Below, piece by piece: positions 1-8,299 of a DNA stretch of 64,000 bases. The stretch comes from an uncultured Alistipes sp. (lineage in GTDB: Bacteria; Bacteroidota; Bacteroidia; Bacteroidales; Rikenellaceae). The position numbers and the translations under genes were made by a program. The notes below the pieces were generated by a model, which saw only the letters and a program-made list of their open reading frames with translations, was not told the origin of the DNA and made no database searches. The stretch is taken from contig CAJTYA010000003.1 of assembly GCA_910583985.1 (NCBI GenBank), positions 62,001 through 126,000 on the forward strand, read 5' to 3'. Within the stretch, counting starts at the first letter, position 1. Each line of letters begins with the position of its first letter.

Positions 1-1
1 C

Positions 2-445
2 GAGAAGTCGCCCGAACGGCGGCGATTCGTGCGGGAACACTATCCCGACGTGCTCGCGGTCGGCCCGGAGGAGTGCCGGGAGTCCGTGCTCCGGAACAGC
101 GACCACGGTGGAGCCGACGTCGTGCTGGAAGTGGCCGGTGCGGACGATACGTTCTCTTTAGCGTGGGAGTGCGCCCGGCCCAATGCGGTCGTTGTCGTCG
201 TCGCGCTTTACGACAGACCGCAGGTGCTTCCGCTGCCGGAAATGTACGGTAAAAACCTGACGTTCAAGACCGGAGGTGTGGACGGTTGCGACTGTGCCGA
301 GATTCTGCACCTGATCGAGGCGGGCCGGATCGATACAACTCCGCTCATCACGTACCGTTTCCCGTTGAGCCGCATCGACGAGGCCTACCGTCTTTTCGAG
401 GGTAAGCGCGACGGCGTGATAAAGGTGGCGATTACGAACGGATGA
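2..445 (+). CDS. Zinc-type medium-chain alcohol dehydrogenase, C-terminal part (5' truncated by window)
   Basis: The reading frame is open from base 2, so the gene begins outside the window. The visible 147 residues are the second half of the Rossmann domain and the return to the catalytic domain of a medium-chain dehydrogenase of the sorbitol/threonine dehydrogenase type. The stretch GADVVLEVAG and the ending PLSRIDEAYRLFEGKRDG, followed by IKVAI, are typical of this family. The zinc ligands and the NAD(P) glycine motif lie upstream and cannot be seen, so the substrate cannot be assigned. The gene converges on secA, with a spacer of about 370 bases between the two ends. Confidence 0.8.
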   Translation, partial: EKSPERRRFVREHYPDVLAVGPEECRESVLRNSDHGGADVVLEVAGADDTFSLAWECARPNAVVVVVALYDRPQVLPLPEMYGKNLTFKTGGVDGCDCAEILHLIEAGRIDTTPLITYRFPLSRIDEAYRLFEGKRDGVIKVAITNG

Positions 446-819
446 CGGGACCGCGTGAAAATCCGTGTTTCGATTCTTCCGTCGATGCGGTTTCATGCTT
501 TCATGCGGATGCGGGACGCCGGATTCCGGCGAAATCCACAGCACCGTCTTCCTCGTCCACGGCGAAAACCGCGTATTCGCGCTGCTTCGGCGAAGGAGCG
601 TTCGAAAAGCTGACGGGCACAACGAGGAACTGCACCTCGTCCGGGTGCCCGGTCCGGACTTGGGCGGTGTCGGTCGGGTGAGGCAGCGCGATTCCGAAGC
701 GCGGCCGTCCGGACGCTGTCTCCGGGAAGATGCAGCCAAAAGAGAAAGGCGCCCGACTCTCCGTCGGACGCCTTTCCCTTTCTCGTATTAAAGCCTTCGC
801 TCTGTCTCGTTTCCTGCGA
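446..819. other. Convergent spacer between the dehydrogenase and secA
   Basis: No intact gene is seen. It holds the secA terminator hairpin near 745-775. On the minus strand a reading frame without any start codon runs from about 746 down to a TGA at 501-503. It has protein-like composition (for example EVQFLVVPVSF and REYAVFAVDEEDG) and high GC at third codon positions. It could be a gene relic or chance; I do not recognise it. Confidence 0.4.
740..785 (-). terminator. Rho-independent terminator of secA
   Basis: Inverted repeat 745-757 with 763-775 (13-base arms with one mismatch, six-base loop). Read on the minus strand it is followed by TCTCTTTT. It sits about 45 bases after the secA stop codon. 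Confidence 0.75.
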
Positions 820-3800
820 TCAGGCGTTCGTTTTGCCGTGGCAGTGCTTGTATTTCTTGCCGCTTCCGCAGGGGCAGGGATCGTTGCGGCCCACCTTCTT
901 TTCGACGTGGACGGGCATCGGTTTGCTCCGCTCGGCCGAACCTGCCGCAGCGGCCGCTTCCATCCGCGAAGTCTGCATTTTCGACATGTCGGTTTTGGGC
1001 GGCTGCGGAGCCGGTCGCTGGCGCACGGCGTTTTCGGGATTTTCCTTGACGGGAATGAACGCCTTGAACAGCGTGGAGAGGATTTCCCTGTTGCTCCTGT
1101 CGAGCATCTTGCTGAACAGGTTGTAGGATTCGAACTTGTAGATCAACAGCGGGTCTTTCTGCTCGTAGGAGGCGTTCTGTACGCTCTGGCGCAGTTCGTC
1201 CATCTCGCGCAGATGCTCTTTCCAGTTTTCGTCGATGGTCATCAACATGATGGCCTTGCTGAAGCTCTTGAAGATTTCCTTGCACTGGCTGTCGTAGGCC
1301 TTTTGCAGGTTGACCGGAATGTTGAACACCCTGCGGCCGTCCGAAACGGGCACGTAGATGTTTTCGTACTGGGCGGCGTGCTGTTCGAATACGTTCCGGA
1401 TGACCGGTTCGGCCGTGGCGGCCACGGCGTTCATGCGGCGTGCGTAGGCGTCCTGAAAGTCTTTGACCACCCATTCGACCAGTTCCTCCTTTTTCGCCTT
1501 TTCGAATTCGGTTTCTCCGAACGAGGGCTGCACGGCCACCTGACGGATCAGCTCGAATTTGAACTCTTCGTAGTCGCCCTCCCCGTAGGCTTCGACGAAA
1601 CTTTCCGCGAAGTCGATCATCAGGTTGTTCAGGTCCACCTCGATGCGTTCGCCGTGCAGGGCATGGCGGCGACGCTTGTAGATCACCTCGCGCTGCGAGT
1701 TCATCACGTCGTCGTATTCGAGCAGCCGCTTGCGGATGCCGAAGTTGTTCTCTTCGACCTTGCGTTGCGCGCGTTCGATGGCTTTGGACATCATGCCGGC
1801 TTGGATCACCTCGCCTTCCTTGAGGCCCATGCGGTCCATCAGCCCGGCGATGCGTTCTGACCCGAACAGCCGCATGAGGTTGTCTTCGAGCGACACGTAG
1901 AACTGCGACGATCCGGGGTCGCCCTGACGTCCGGCCCGTCCGCGGAGCTGACGGTCCACACGCCGCGACTCGTGGCGTTCCGTACCGATGATGGCCAACC
2001 CGCCGGCCGCCTTCACGTCGTCGGAGAGCTTGATGTCGGTACCGCGGCCCGCCATGTTCGTGGCGATGGTCACCTGCGCCCGCTGGCCGGCTTCGGCCAC
2101 GATCTGGGCCTCCTGCTGGTGGTGCTTGGCGTTCAGTACGTTATGCTTGATGCCGCGCAGCTTGAGCATGCGGCTGAGCAGTTCCGATATTTCGACCGAC
2201 GTCGTACCGACCAGCACGGGGCGGCCTTGGCCGACCAACTCGACGATCTGTTCGATGACGGCGGCGTATTTTTCCCGTTTGGTCTTGTATATCAAATCGT
2301 CCCTGTCGTCGCGGATCACCGGGCGGTTCGTCGGGATGACCATCACGTCGAGCTTGTAGATGTTCCAGAACTCGCTGGCTTCCGTTTCGGCCGTACCGGT
2401 CATACCGGCGAGCTTGTGGTACATGCGGAAGTAGTTCTGCAACGTGACGGTGGCGAACGTCTGTGTGGCGGCTTCGACCTTCACGCGCTCTTTGGCCTCG
2501 ATGGCTTGGTGCAGGCCGTCCGAGTAGCGGCGTCCTTCCATGATACGGCCCGTCTGTTCGTCCACGATCTTGACCTTGTTGTCGATGATGACGTATTCCA
2601 CGTCCTTCTCGAACATGCTGTATGCCTTGAGCAACTGGTTGACCGTGTGCAGACGTTCCGACTTGATGGCGTAGTCGTTGAGCACCTCGTCCTTCTTGGC
2701 GGCCTTCTCCTCGGCGCTCATGTCGCTCTTTTCGATGTCGGCCACGATGGACCCCATGTCGGGCAGCACGAAGAACTTGTCTTCGTTCACGCTCTTCGAG
2801 AGCACCTCCTGTCCCTTGTCCTGCAACTCGACGCTGTTGAGCTTTTCGTCGATGACGAAATAGAGGTCGTCCACGATTTCGGGCATTCGGCGGTTGTTAT
2901 CCTGCATGTAGATGTTTTCGGTCTTCTGCATCAAGGCCTTGATACCCTGTTCGCTGAGGTATTTGATCAGCGGCTTGTATTTGGGGAATCCCTTGTGGGC
3001 CCGGTACAGCAGCACGCCGCCCTCCTCGGTCTTGCCTTCGCCGATGAGTTTTTTCGCATCGGCGACCAGTTGGGCCACTTGGTTGCGTTGCAGGTTGAAG
3101 AGGTTTTCCACTGCGCCGCGGTACTGTTCGAACATCTGGTCGTCGCCTTTGGCCACGGGGCCGGAGATGATGAGCGGCGTCCGGGCGTCGTCGATGAGCA
3201 CCGAGTCGACCTCGTCGACGATGGCGTAGTGGTGCTTGCGCTGCACGAGGTCTTCGGGCGAGATGGACATGTTGTCCCGCAGGTAGTCGAACCCGAATTC
3301 GTTGTTCGTACCGAAGGTGATGTCGGCCATGTAGGCTTTCCGCCGTGCGGGCGAATTGGGCTGGTGCCGGTCGATGCAGTCGACCGACAGTCCGTGGAAT
3401 TCGTACAGCGGGCCCATCCACTCCGAGTCGCGCCGGGCCAGATAGTCGTTCACCGTCACCACGTGCACGCCTTTGCCGGCCAGCGCATTGAGGAATACGG
3501 GCAGCGTGGCCACCAGCGTCTTACCCTCGCCGGTCGCCATTTCGGCGATGTTGCCCTTGTGGAGCACGACGCCGCCGAAAAGCTGGCAGTCGTAGTGGAC
3601 CATGTCCCACGTGACGGGGTTGCCCCCCGCCATCCACGTGTGGCTGAACACGGCCTGCTCGCCTTCGATGCGGACGAAGTCCTTGCGCGAGGCCAGTTCG
3701 CGGTCGAAGTCGGTGGCCGTCACGCGGATTTCGGCGTTTTCCTTGAACCGGCGCGCCGTGTCCTTGACGATGGCGAACGCTTCGGGCAGGATTTCGTCCA

Positions 3801-4116
3801 GCTTCTCTTCGATCTTGCGGTCGATTTCCTCGGTCAGGTCGTCGATGCGCTTGGAAATGCGCTCCTTGTCCGAAAGCGACGTGTCGAGATTTTCGAGCTG
3901 GGTTTTCAGTTCGGCGATCTGTTTTTCGTCGTCTTCGATGTACTGCGCGATGGCCTGCCGGAGCGCTGCGCTGCGTGCGCGCAGCTCGTCGTCGGAGAGT
4001 TTTTCTATGGACGGATATATCGCTTTGATTTTCTCCACGTAAGGTTCGATGATCTTGCGGTCCTTCTCGCTTTTGGTGCCGAAAAACAGTTTTATCAAGT
4101 TGGCTACTACACTCAT
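820..4116 (-). CDS. secA: Preprotein translocase ATPase SecA
   Basis: SecA is the motor that pushes unfolded preproteins through SecYEG. The 1098 residues contain the Walker A motif MATGEGKT (193-200), the DEVDS Walker B region with IDDARTPLIISGP, the MAGRGTDIKL helicase motif, and a C-terminal SEC-C zinc motif (DPCPCGSGKKYKHCHG) that binds SecB-like partners or ribosomes. Walker A lies about 90 residues later than in E. coli SecA. The extra length is a charged, probably coiled-coil insert around residues 55-115, which is usual in Bacteroidota SecA. The start ATG at 4116 begins the conserved N-terminal region. It is transcribed away from the DUF2851 gene, with about 50 AT-rich bases between them that probably hold its promoter, although I could not fix a good -7 box. 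Confidence 0.97.
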   Translation of the reverse strand: MSVVANLIKLFFGTKSEKDRKIIEPYVEKIKAIYPSIEKLSDDELRARSAALRQAIAQYIEDDEKQIAELKTQLENLDTSLSDKERISKRIDDLTEEIDRKIEEKLDEILPEAFAIVKDTARRFKENAEIRVTATDFDRELASRKDFVRIEGEQAVFSHTWMAGGNPVTWDMVHYDCQLFGGVVLHKGNIAEMATGEGKTLVATLPVFLNALAGKGVHVVTVNDYLARRDSEWMGPLYEFHGLSVDCIDRHQPNSPARRKAYMADITFGTNNEFGFDYLRDNMSISPEDLVQRKHHYAIVDEVDSVLIDDARTPLIISGPVAKGDDQMFEQYRGAVENLFNLQRNQVAQLVADAKKLIGEGKTEEGGVLLYRAHKGFPKYKPLIKYLSEQGIKALMQKTENIYMQDNNRRMPEIVDDLYFVIDEKLNSVELQDKGQEVLSKSVNEDKFFVLPDMGSIVADIEKSDMSAEEKAAKKDEVLNDYAIKSERLHTVNQLLKAYSMFEKDVEYVIIDNKVKIVDEQTGRIMEGRRYSDGLHQAIEAKERVKVEAATQTFATVTLQNYFRMYHKLAGMTGTAETEASEFWNIYKLDVMVIPTNRPVIRDDRDDLIYKTKREKYAAVIEQIVELVGQGRPVLVGTTSVEISELLSRMLKLRGIKHNVLNAKHHQQEAQIVAEAGQRAQVTIATNMAGRGTDIKLSDDVKAAGGLAIIGTERHESRRVDRQLRGRAGRQGDPGSSQFYVSLEDNLMRLFGSERIAGLMDRMGLKEGEVIQAGMMSKAIERAQRKVEENNFGIRKRLLEYDDVMNSQREVIYKRRRHALHGERIEVDLNNLMIDFAESFVEAYGEGDYEEFKFELIRQVAVQPSFGETEFEKAKKEELVEWVVKDFQDAYARRMNAVAATAEPVIRNVFEQHAAQYENIYVPVSDGRRVFNIPVNLQKAYDSQCKEIFKSFSKAIMLMTIDENWKEHLREMDELRQSVQNASYEQKDPLLIYKFESYNLFSKMLDRSNREILSTLFKAFIPVKENPENAVRQRPAPQPPKTDMSKMQTSRMEAAAAAGSAERSKPMPVHVEKKVGRNDPCPCGSGKKYKHCHGKTNA

Positions 4117-4169
4117 ACTCTGCGGTGTTGGTTAAATCTTTTAAAATAAGTGCGTAAATTTAATGTTTT

Positions 4170-5438
4170 TTATCGAGAACACAGCGCCTTGCGGCCGATA
4201 ATGCACTCCGCGCACCGTTTTTTGTCGCAATACGTTTTCGAGAGCTGGAGGAGTCCCTGCGAGAAGAAGGCGTTTTCTATCTCGATTCCTCTCGACCGCC
4301 AGCCTCGAATGTAGATGTTGTTTTCGGCTCCGGTGCGTTCGAGCATCTCGATGGCGGTTTCCTTGAGCTGCTCTTCGCCCGATACCTTTCCGTAGGTGAA
4401 CATCATCGGCGCCACGAGGTTGATGCAGAGGTTGTCGAGCATCATCTCCCCGAAACTTTTGACGCTGTAAGGTCCTTTCACGCCGAGGCGCGAATGCGTC
4501 GTCCAGTATTCCGACGCGCTCACCGAGAGGATTCCGCGGACCTCGTCGGGCGTCCGGCAGGCCAGCAGTTTCGAAAACATGAAATCCTGCGAGGCCAGCA
4601 GGGCGGCCAGCTCGGCGATGCGGACGACCGGGTGGTTGTGCGGGTTGTGCCTTCGCAAATTCCATTCCGCTCCGCGCATCGGCACGATGTCGAACCGCCG
4701 GCTCTGGTGGCGGAACTCCCTTTGCAGCGCGAACGTATACTCGTCCGGCGGGTCGACGTGCATCAACAGCCCGGCGGCGCCCAGCAGCAGCGCTTCGACG
4801 GCCTGCGTCGATTCCCGTATCTTGCAGACGTTCACGAACGAGACCCGCCGGGCGAGCTTCATGTAGGGTTCGGCATTGGAGCCCATGCCCATCGTCTTGA
4901 ACAGCGTCACGTAGAACGCTTCGTTCCAATTGTTGTTCGCCTCGCGGTAGAGCGTGAGAAAGTCCTCGTACTTGCGTTCGAGCCGCTCGACGGTCAGTTC
5001 GGTGAGCAGGCCGTAGAGCTTGACGCGGGGTTCCCGTGCCAGTTCCGCCCCGCAACGGTAGGAGTCGCTGCCTGCGACCAGCTCCCCGTAGCGGTCTTCG
5101 AGCGCTTGGGGATAGATCATGCGCACCGCAGGGATCACTTTCCCGTCCGTGCGGCAGATGACGGCGTCGTTCTCGGCCACCGCGTGCAGGATGCAGCCGT
5201 CGTAGGCCGGGTCCACGTGGTGCAGGTGTTCGTGCCAGTCCGAGGCTTTGCGGTGGATGGCCACGGGTCCGCGCAGCAGCACACCGTCCACCTCGACCGA
5301 GGCGTCGAGCACGTCGATTCCCGGAGCCGGATTGGGCGTTCCGGGCGAGACGACGGCGACGTTTTCCCCTTCGAGGCCCGTATAGAGATTCCGGGTCCAG
5401 ACGAGTCGGAGAAAGGATTCACTGGGGATGGAGGGCAT
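4170..5438 (-). CDS. DUF2851 family protein with C-terminal four-cysteine tail
   Basis: A 422-residue Bacteroidota-type DUF2851 protein of unknown function. Recognisable stretches are VAIHRKASDWHEHLHHVDPAYD near residue 60 (shown here in part), NNWNEAFYVTLFKTMGMGSN and RPASRRFDIVP-like segments in the middle. The last 20 residues hold Cys404, Cys409, Cys412 and Cys420, spaced C-x4-C-x2-C-x7-C. This resembles the [4Fe-4S] loop that closes endonuclease III (C-x6-C-x2-C-x5-C), and the residues CAEC followed by II are similar too. The gene follows a DUF59 gene and sufE, both of Fe-S assembly, with 22 bases to the DUF59 gene. A metal or Fe-S cluster in the tail is an inference. There is no signal peptide or membrane segment, so it is probably cytoplasmic. 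Confidence 0.85.
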   Translation of the reverse strand: MPSIPSESFLRLVWTRNLYTGLEGENVAVVSPGTPNPAPGIDVLDASVEVDGVLLRGPVAIHRKASDWHEHLHHVDPAYDGCILHAVAENDAVICRTDGKVIPAVRMIYPQALEDRYGELVAGSDSYRCGAELAREPRVKLYGLLTELTVERLERKYEDFLTLYREANNNWNEAFYVTLFKTMGMGSNAEPYMKLARRVSFVNVCKIRESTQAVEALLLGAAGLLMHVDPPDEYTFALQREFRHQSRRFDIVPMRGAEWNLRRHNPHNHPVVRIAELAALLASQDFMFSKLLACRTPDEVRGILSVSASEYWTTHSRLGVKGPYSVKSFGEMMLDNLCINLVAPMMFTYGKVSGEEQLKETAIEMLERTGAENNIYIRGWRSRGIEIENAFFSQGLLQLSKTYCDKKRCAECIIGRKALCSR

Positions 5439-5460
5439 GGTGCGGGTGTTTGGGCGGGTT

Positions 5461-5784
5461 TCAGAACAGGCCGAGGTCCAGCAGCGTCTCTTCCGACATC
5501 ATGCTGCGGTCCCAAGGCGGATCGAAGGTCAGCACGACGTTGACCGAGCTCACTCCTTTCACCTTGCCGACGTTTTCGTTGATCTCTTCGAGCAACTGGT
5601 CGGCCATCGGACAGTTCGGTGCGGTCAGCGTCATGCGGATGTTGGCCGTGCCGTCGGGTTCGACGTCGATTTCGTAGATCAGGCCCAGATCGTAGACGTT
5701 CACCGGGATTTCCGGGTCGTAGATGTTTTTCAGCGTCAGGACGATGTCCTGTTCGATGCGTATGATCTCCTGCGGTGTGGTCAT
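5461..5784 (-). CDS. MIP18/DUF59 family Fe-S assembly protein (SufT-like)
   Basis: A 107-residue single-domain DUF59 protein, the family that includes SufT and the C-terminal half of MIP18, which help mature Fe-S proteins. The hallmark sequence is present: YDPEIPVNVYDLGLIYEI near the start, the single conserved Cys in TLTAPNCPMA, and FDPPWDRSMMSEE near the end. It starts seven bases after the end of sufE, so the two are co-transcribed. No SufBCD genes are in the window, so this pair is separate from any suf operon. The family call is sure; the exact client is unknown. Confidence 0.92.
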   Translation of the reverse strand: MTTPQEIIRIEQDIVLTLKNIYDPEIPVNVYDLGLIYEIDVEPDGTANIRMTLTAPNCPMADQLLEEINENVGKVKGVSSVNVVLTFDPPWDRSMMSEETLLDLGLF

Positions 5785-5791
5785 GGCTCGT

Positions 5792-6211
5792 TTACATTTT
5801 GCTCGCGTATGCCAGCGCGTAGAGTTTCATCTGTTTGATCATCGCCAGCAGGCCGTTGGCCCGTGTGGGCGAAAGGTTTTCCCTCAGACCGATGCGGTCG
5901 ATGAAATAGAGGTCCGCCCCGGCGATCTCCTGCGGCGTGCGGCCGCTCAGAATCCGGATGAGCAGGGCGATGATGCCCTTGGTGATGATGGCGTCGCTGT
6001 CGGCCGTGTAGTATATTTTCCCGTCGCGGAGCTCCGCGTCGACCCATACCCTCGACTGGCAGCCTTTGATGACATACTGTTCGGTGCGTTTTTTCTCGTC
6101 GATGGCGGGCAGTTCGCGGCTCAGTTCGATCAGGTATTCGTATTTGTCGAGCCATTCGTCGAATACGGCGAACTCCTCGATGATTTCGTTCTGTGCTTCG
6201 TCGATCGTCAT
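5792..6211 (-). CDS. sufE: Cysteine desulfuration protein SufE
   Basis: SufE accepts sulfane sulfur from the cysteine desulfurase SufS and passes it to the SufB scaffold during Fe-S cluster assembly. The protein has 139 residues, the usual length. The acceptor cysteine is Cys51 in VIKGCQSRVW, the same position as in E. coli SufE. GLRENLSPTRANGL near residue 110 is also a family signature. The start codon overlaps the stop of the upstream PafA-like gene by four bases (ATGA), so the genes are translationally coupled. The DUF59 gene follows after seven bases. Confidence 0.95.
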   Translation of the reverse strand: MTIDEAQNEIIEEFAVFDEWLDKYEYLIELSRELPAIDEKKRTEQYVIKGCQSRVWVDAELRDGKIYYTADSDAIITKGIIALLIRILSGRTPQEIAGADLYFIDRIGLRENLSPTRANGLLAMIKQMKLYALAYASKM

Positions 6212-7851
6212 TTTTCCGTGTCGTTTACGATTTCTTCCAGCGCTTCGCCCGTGGCCGCGTCGGGCAGGGCGATGCGCATTATCCGGGCGAGGGTGGGGGC
6301 CACGGAGGTCATGTTCACGTTCCGTTCCACCCCGGCCGCCGGAATGCCGCCCCCGTAGAAGACGAGCGGCACGTGCGTGTCGTATTCATACATCGAGCCG
6401 GACATCGAGACGACGCCCGTGCGTTCTTCGATCCAACCCGGCATCAGGTTGATCGTCAGGTCGCCGGAACGTTTGGGGTAGAAGCCGTTCTGCATCTTCT
6501 CCCCGTATCCTCGGGCGAACGAACCGCTCTGCATGTCGGTCGAGGTCAGCGCGGCCGACACGCCCCGGAACTGGAGGGCGAAGGCCGCCGCGCGGGTTTG
6601 CACCTCGGCGAGGTTGAATCCGTATTTGTAGATCATTTCCCGGTTCAGGAACAACTGCCGGTCGCGGTAGCCGAGCACCCAGTTGCCCGGTTCGTACTGC
6701 GCGCTGAGGAATCCGTTCATGATGATCTTGAACTGCTCGGTGTTGAACCGTCCCGACGGCGTGCGGCCGCCCTCGCGGTACGTGTCGCTGCATCCGTGGT
6801 CCGAGGTCAGCACGACGACGACCTCTTCGGGGGCGAACAGCACCGAGAGGAACGTATTGAGCTCGGCCAGTTCGAGGTCTAACTTGTAGTACATGTCCTC
6901 GACCTCGATGGAGCGGGGACCGAACAACTGCCCGATGAGCCGGGGCGTGTCGTAACAGATCGTCAGCAGATCCGTGTGCTCGTCCTTGCCCAGCGAGTCG
7001 CCGAGGATGGCTTCTTTGGCGAAGTTGGTCACGATCGTATTGCCCGCCGGCATGTAGTGCAGCGTTTCCAGATCGTACTTGTCTTCGGTTTTCTTGAAGA
7101 TTTTCACGATGCTGCTGAAAAAGTTGCGGACGAAGGGCGTGCGGTCCGGCTGGAATCCGAGCACCGTCGAGTCGGTGTTGACGTAAGCGGCGAACGGTTT
7201 TTCGGCCGTCCATTCCCTGTCGAGCTGCGATTGGGGGAACTGCGTCTCGTTGTATTGTGTCACCCACCGGGGCAGCTTGTCGAAATAGTAACTGCTCGAA
7301 ATCCAGTTGCCGTGCTCGCGGTCCATCCAGAAGACGTCGGCCGAAGCGCCTCCGCAGACGATGGCCGAGTAGGGATCGGTCGCCAGAGCGACGGCCTTCG
7401 AGCGGGGATCGCTCTGCCGCAGCCGGTCGCCCAGCGTGGCGACGGTCAGATTGGCGCCCGAATAGCATTGTTCGCCCGCTTCGCAGTCGAGTCCTCGCAC
7501 GGCGCTGTCGTAGATGAGGTTCACGCTGTCGCTGTTCGTGTAGTTGTACCAGCTTTCCGAGACGACGCCGTGTCCCGAAGGGTTCGTACCCGTGGCGACG
7601 GTCGCCAGACCGGCCACCGTATGGGTCTGCATGTAGTCGTGCCGGGCGTTGGCGAAGGTCGTGCCGTTGTCCGTATAGGCCCGGAAGCCGTTGTCGGAGA
7701 AGTTGTCGCGGAAACGTTCCAGATAGTCGTAGCGCATCTGGCTGACGACGATTTGGACCACCAGCTTGGGCTTGGCGGCACCGCGGATCTGTCCGCTCGC
7801 GGCGGCGAGCAGCAGCGTGCAGGCGATTATGGGCAGTTTGACGGATTTCAT
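6208..7851 (-). CDS. Secreted PafA-like alkaline phosphatase family protein with degraded active site
   Basis: A 547-residue protein of the PafA / nucleotide pyrophosphatase branch of the alkaline phosphatase superfamily. It starts with a signal peptide (MKSVKLPIIACTLLLAAASG), so it is exported. Positions run almost in register with PafA, which makes residue comparison easy. The nucleophile Thr is kept (Thr78 in HTVAGLATVATG), as are Asp351-His352 (TSDHG) and His493 (DTHVPLVFYG). The first metal Asp is Ser37 (VVSQMRYDYL), and the Asp and His of the DYVGH motif are Arg304 and Gln308 (TPRLIGQLFG). No Lys or Arg is seen where PafA has its K-x-R pair (TDPYSA). It is probably not a normal two-zinc phosphatase. 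I chose the ATG at 7851 rather than the frame's earlier start at 7887, because a -7 box lies at 7877-7884 and the signal peptide begins here. Confidence 0.9.
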   Translation of the reverse strand: MKSVKLPIIACTLLLAAASGQIRGAAKPKLVVQIVVSQMRYDYLERFRDNFSDNGFRAYTDNGTTFANARHDYMQTHTVAGLATVATGTNPSGHGVVSESWYNYTNSDSVNLIYDSAVRGLDCEAGEQCYSGANLTVATLGDRLRQSDPRSKAVALATDPYSAIVCGGASADVFWMDREHGNWISSSYYFDKLPRWVTQYNETQFPQSQLDREWTAEKPFAAYVNTDSTVLGFQPDRTPFVRNFFSSIVKIFKKTEDKYDLETLHYMPAGNTIVTNFAKEAILGDSLGKDEHTDLLTICYDTPRLIGQLFGPRSIEVEDMYYKLDLELAELNTFLSVLFAPEEVVVVLTSDHGCSDTYREGGRTPSGRFNTEQFKIIMNGFLSAQYEPGNWVLGYRDRQLFLNREMIYKYGFNLAEVQTRAAAFALQFRGVSAALTSTDMQSGSFARGYGEKMQNGFYPKRSGDLTINLMPGWIEERTGVVSMSGSMYEYDTHVPLVFYGGGIPAAGVERNVNMTSVAPTLARIMRIALPDAATGEALEEIVNDTEK

Positions 7852-7876
7852 TCGAATGCGTGTTTTTTCAGAAAAG

Positions 7877-7884
7877 CAAAGGTA
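7877..7884 (-). promoter_or_regulatory. -7 box (TACCTTTG) for the PafA-like gene
   Basis: A full match to TAnnTTTG on the minus strand, 26 bases before the chosen start codon. No good -33 element is seen at the expected distance. Confidence 0.5.
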
Positions 7885-7930
7885 CAAAAAAGTTTCGGAA
7901 TCCGTCCGCCCCCTCGCTTCCGGGATTCGG

Positions 7931-8299
7931 TCACTCCTGCTCCGGCGTCTCCTCGCGTCTCTTTTTCCGGGCGACTCTTCTGCGGATTTTAGCGGTCATG
8001 TATTTTTTTCTCAGCAGATAGGCGTAGAATATCCACAGCGGGACGATCGCAGCCGCGCCCAATGCGAGCGAGCCGGCTCCCAGCACGTAGACGGCGAGCT
8101 GGACGGTGACCATGCTCAGGCAGAAGCCCGTGCCGGAGAGGACCGCCCCGGTCTTGTAGCCCGTTTTGAACGGCAGGCGGCAAGCCGGGCACCGGAAGAT
8201 GCCCTCGATGCCGAGGACCCAGAACAGCGGTATGCGGACGCTTTGTCCGCATTGCGGACAGACGATGTGCCGGCAGCTTTTTCGGACGGTATCGCTCAT
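7931..8299 (-). CDS. Small membrane protein with zinc ribbon
   Basis: A 122-residue protein of unknown function. It begins MSDTVRKSCRHIVCPQCGQS and has CPQCG at 14-18 and CPAC at 37-40, a zinc ribbon of the MJ0042 type. Two hydrophobic segments follow (about 52-75 and 78-96), then a strongly basic C-terminus that should lie in the cytoplasm. The start overlaps the stop of the GSCFA gene by four bases (ATGA), so translation is coupled. The larger open frame containing it extends far upstream, but that part is only the shadow of the GSCFA gene. Confidence 0.75.
   Translation of the reverse strand: MSDTVRKSCRHIVCPQCGQSVRIPLFWVLGIEGIFRCPACRLPFKTGYKTGAVLSGTGFCLSMVTVQLAVYVLGAGSLALGAAAIVPLWIFYAYLLRKKYMTAKIRRRVARKKRREETPEQE

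Noticed and set aside
1972..4149. A 725-codon open frame on the plus strand, opposite secA
   Set aside because: It is the mirror of secA in a GC-rich genome. Its translation is His/Val/Asp/Leu-rich without motifs, and secA is certain.
7852..7887. A 12-codon N-terminal extension of the PafA-like protein
   Set aside because: It precedes the signal peptide, and the promoter's -7 box lies inside it.
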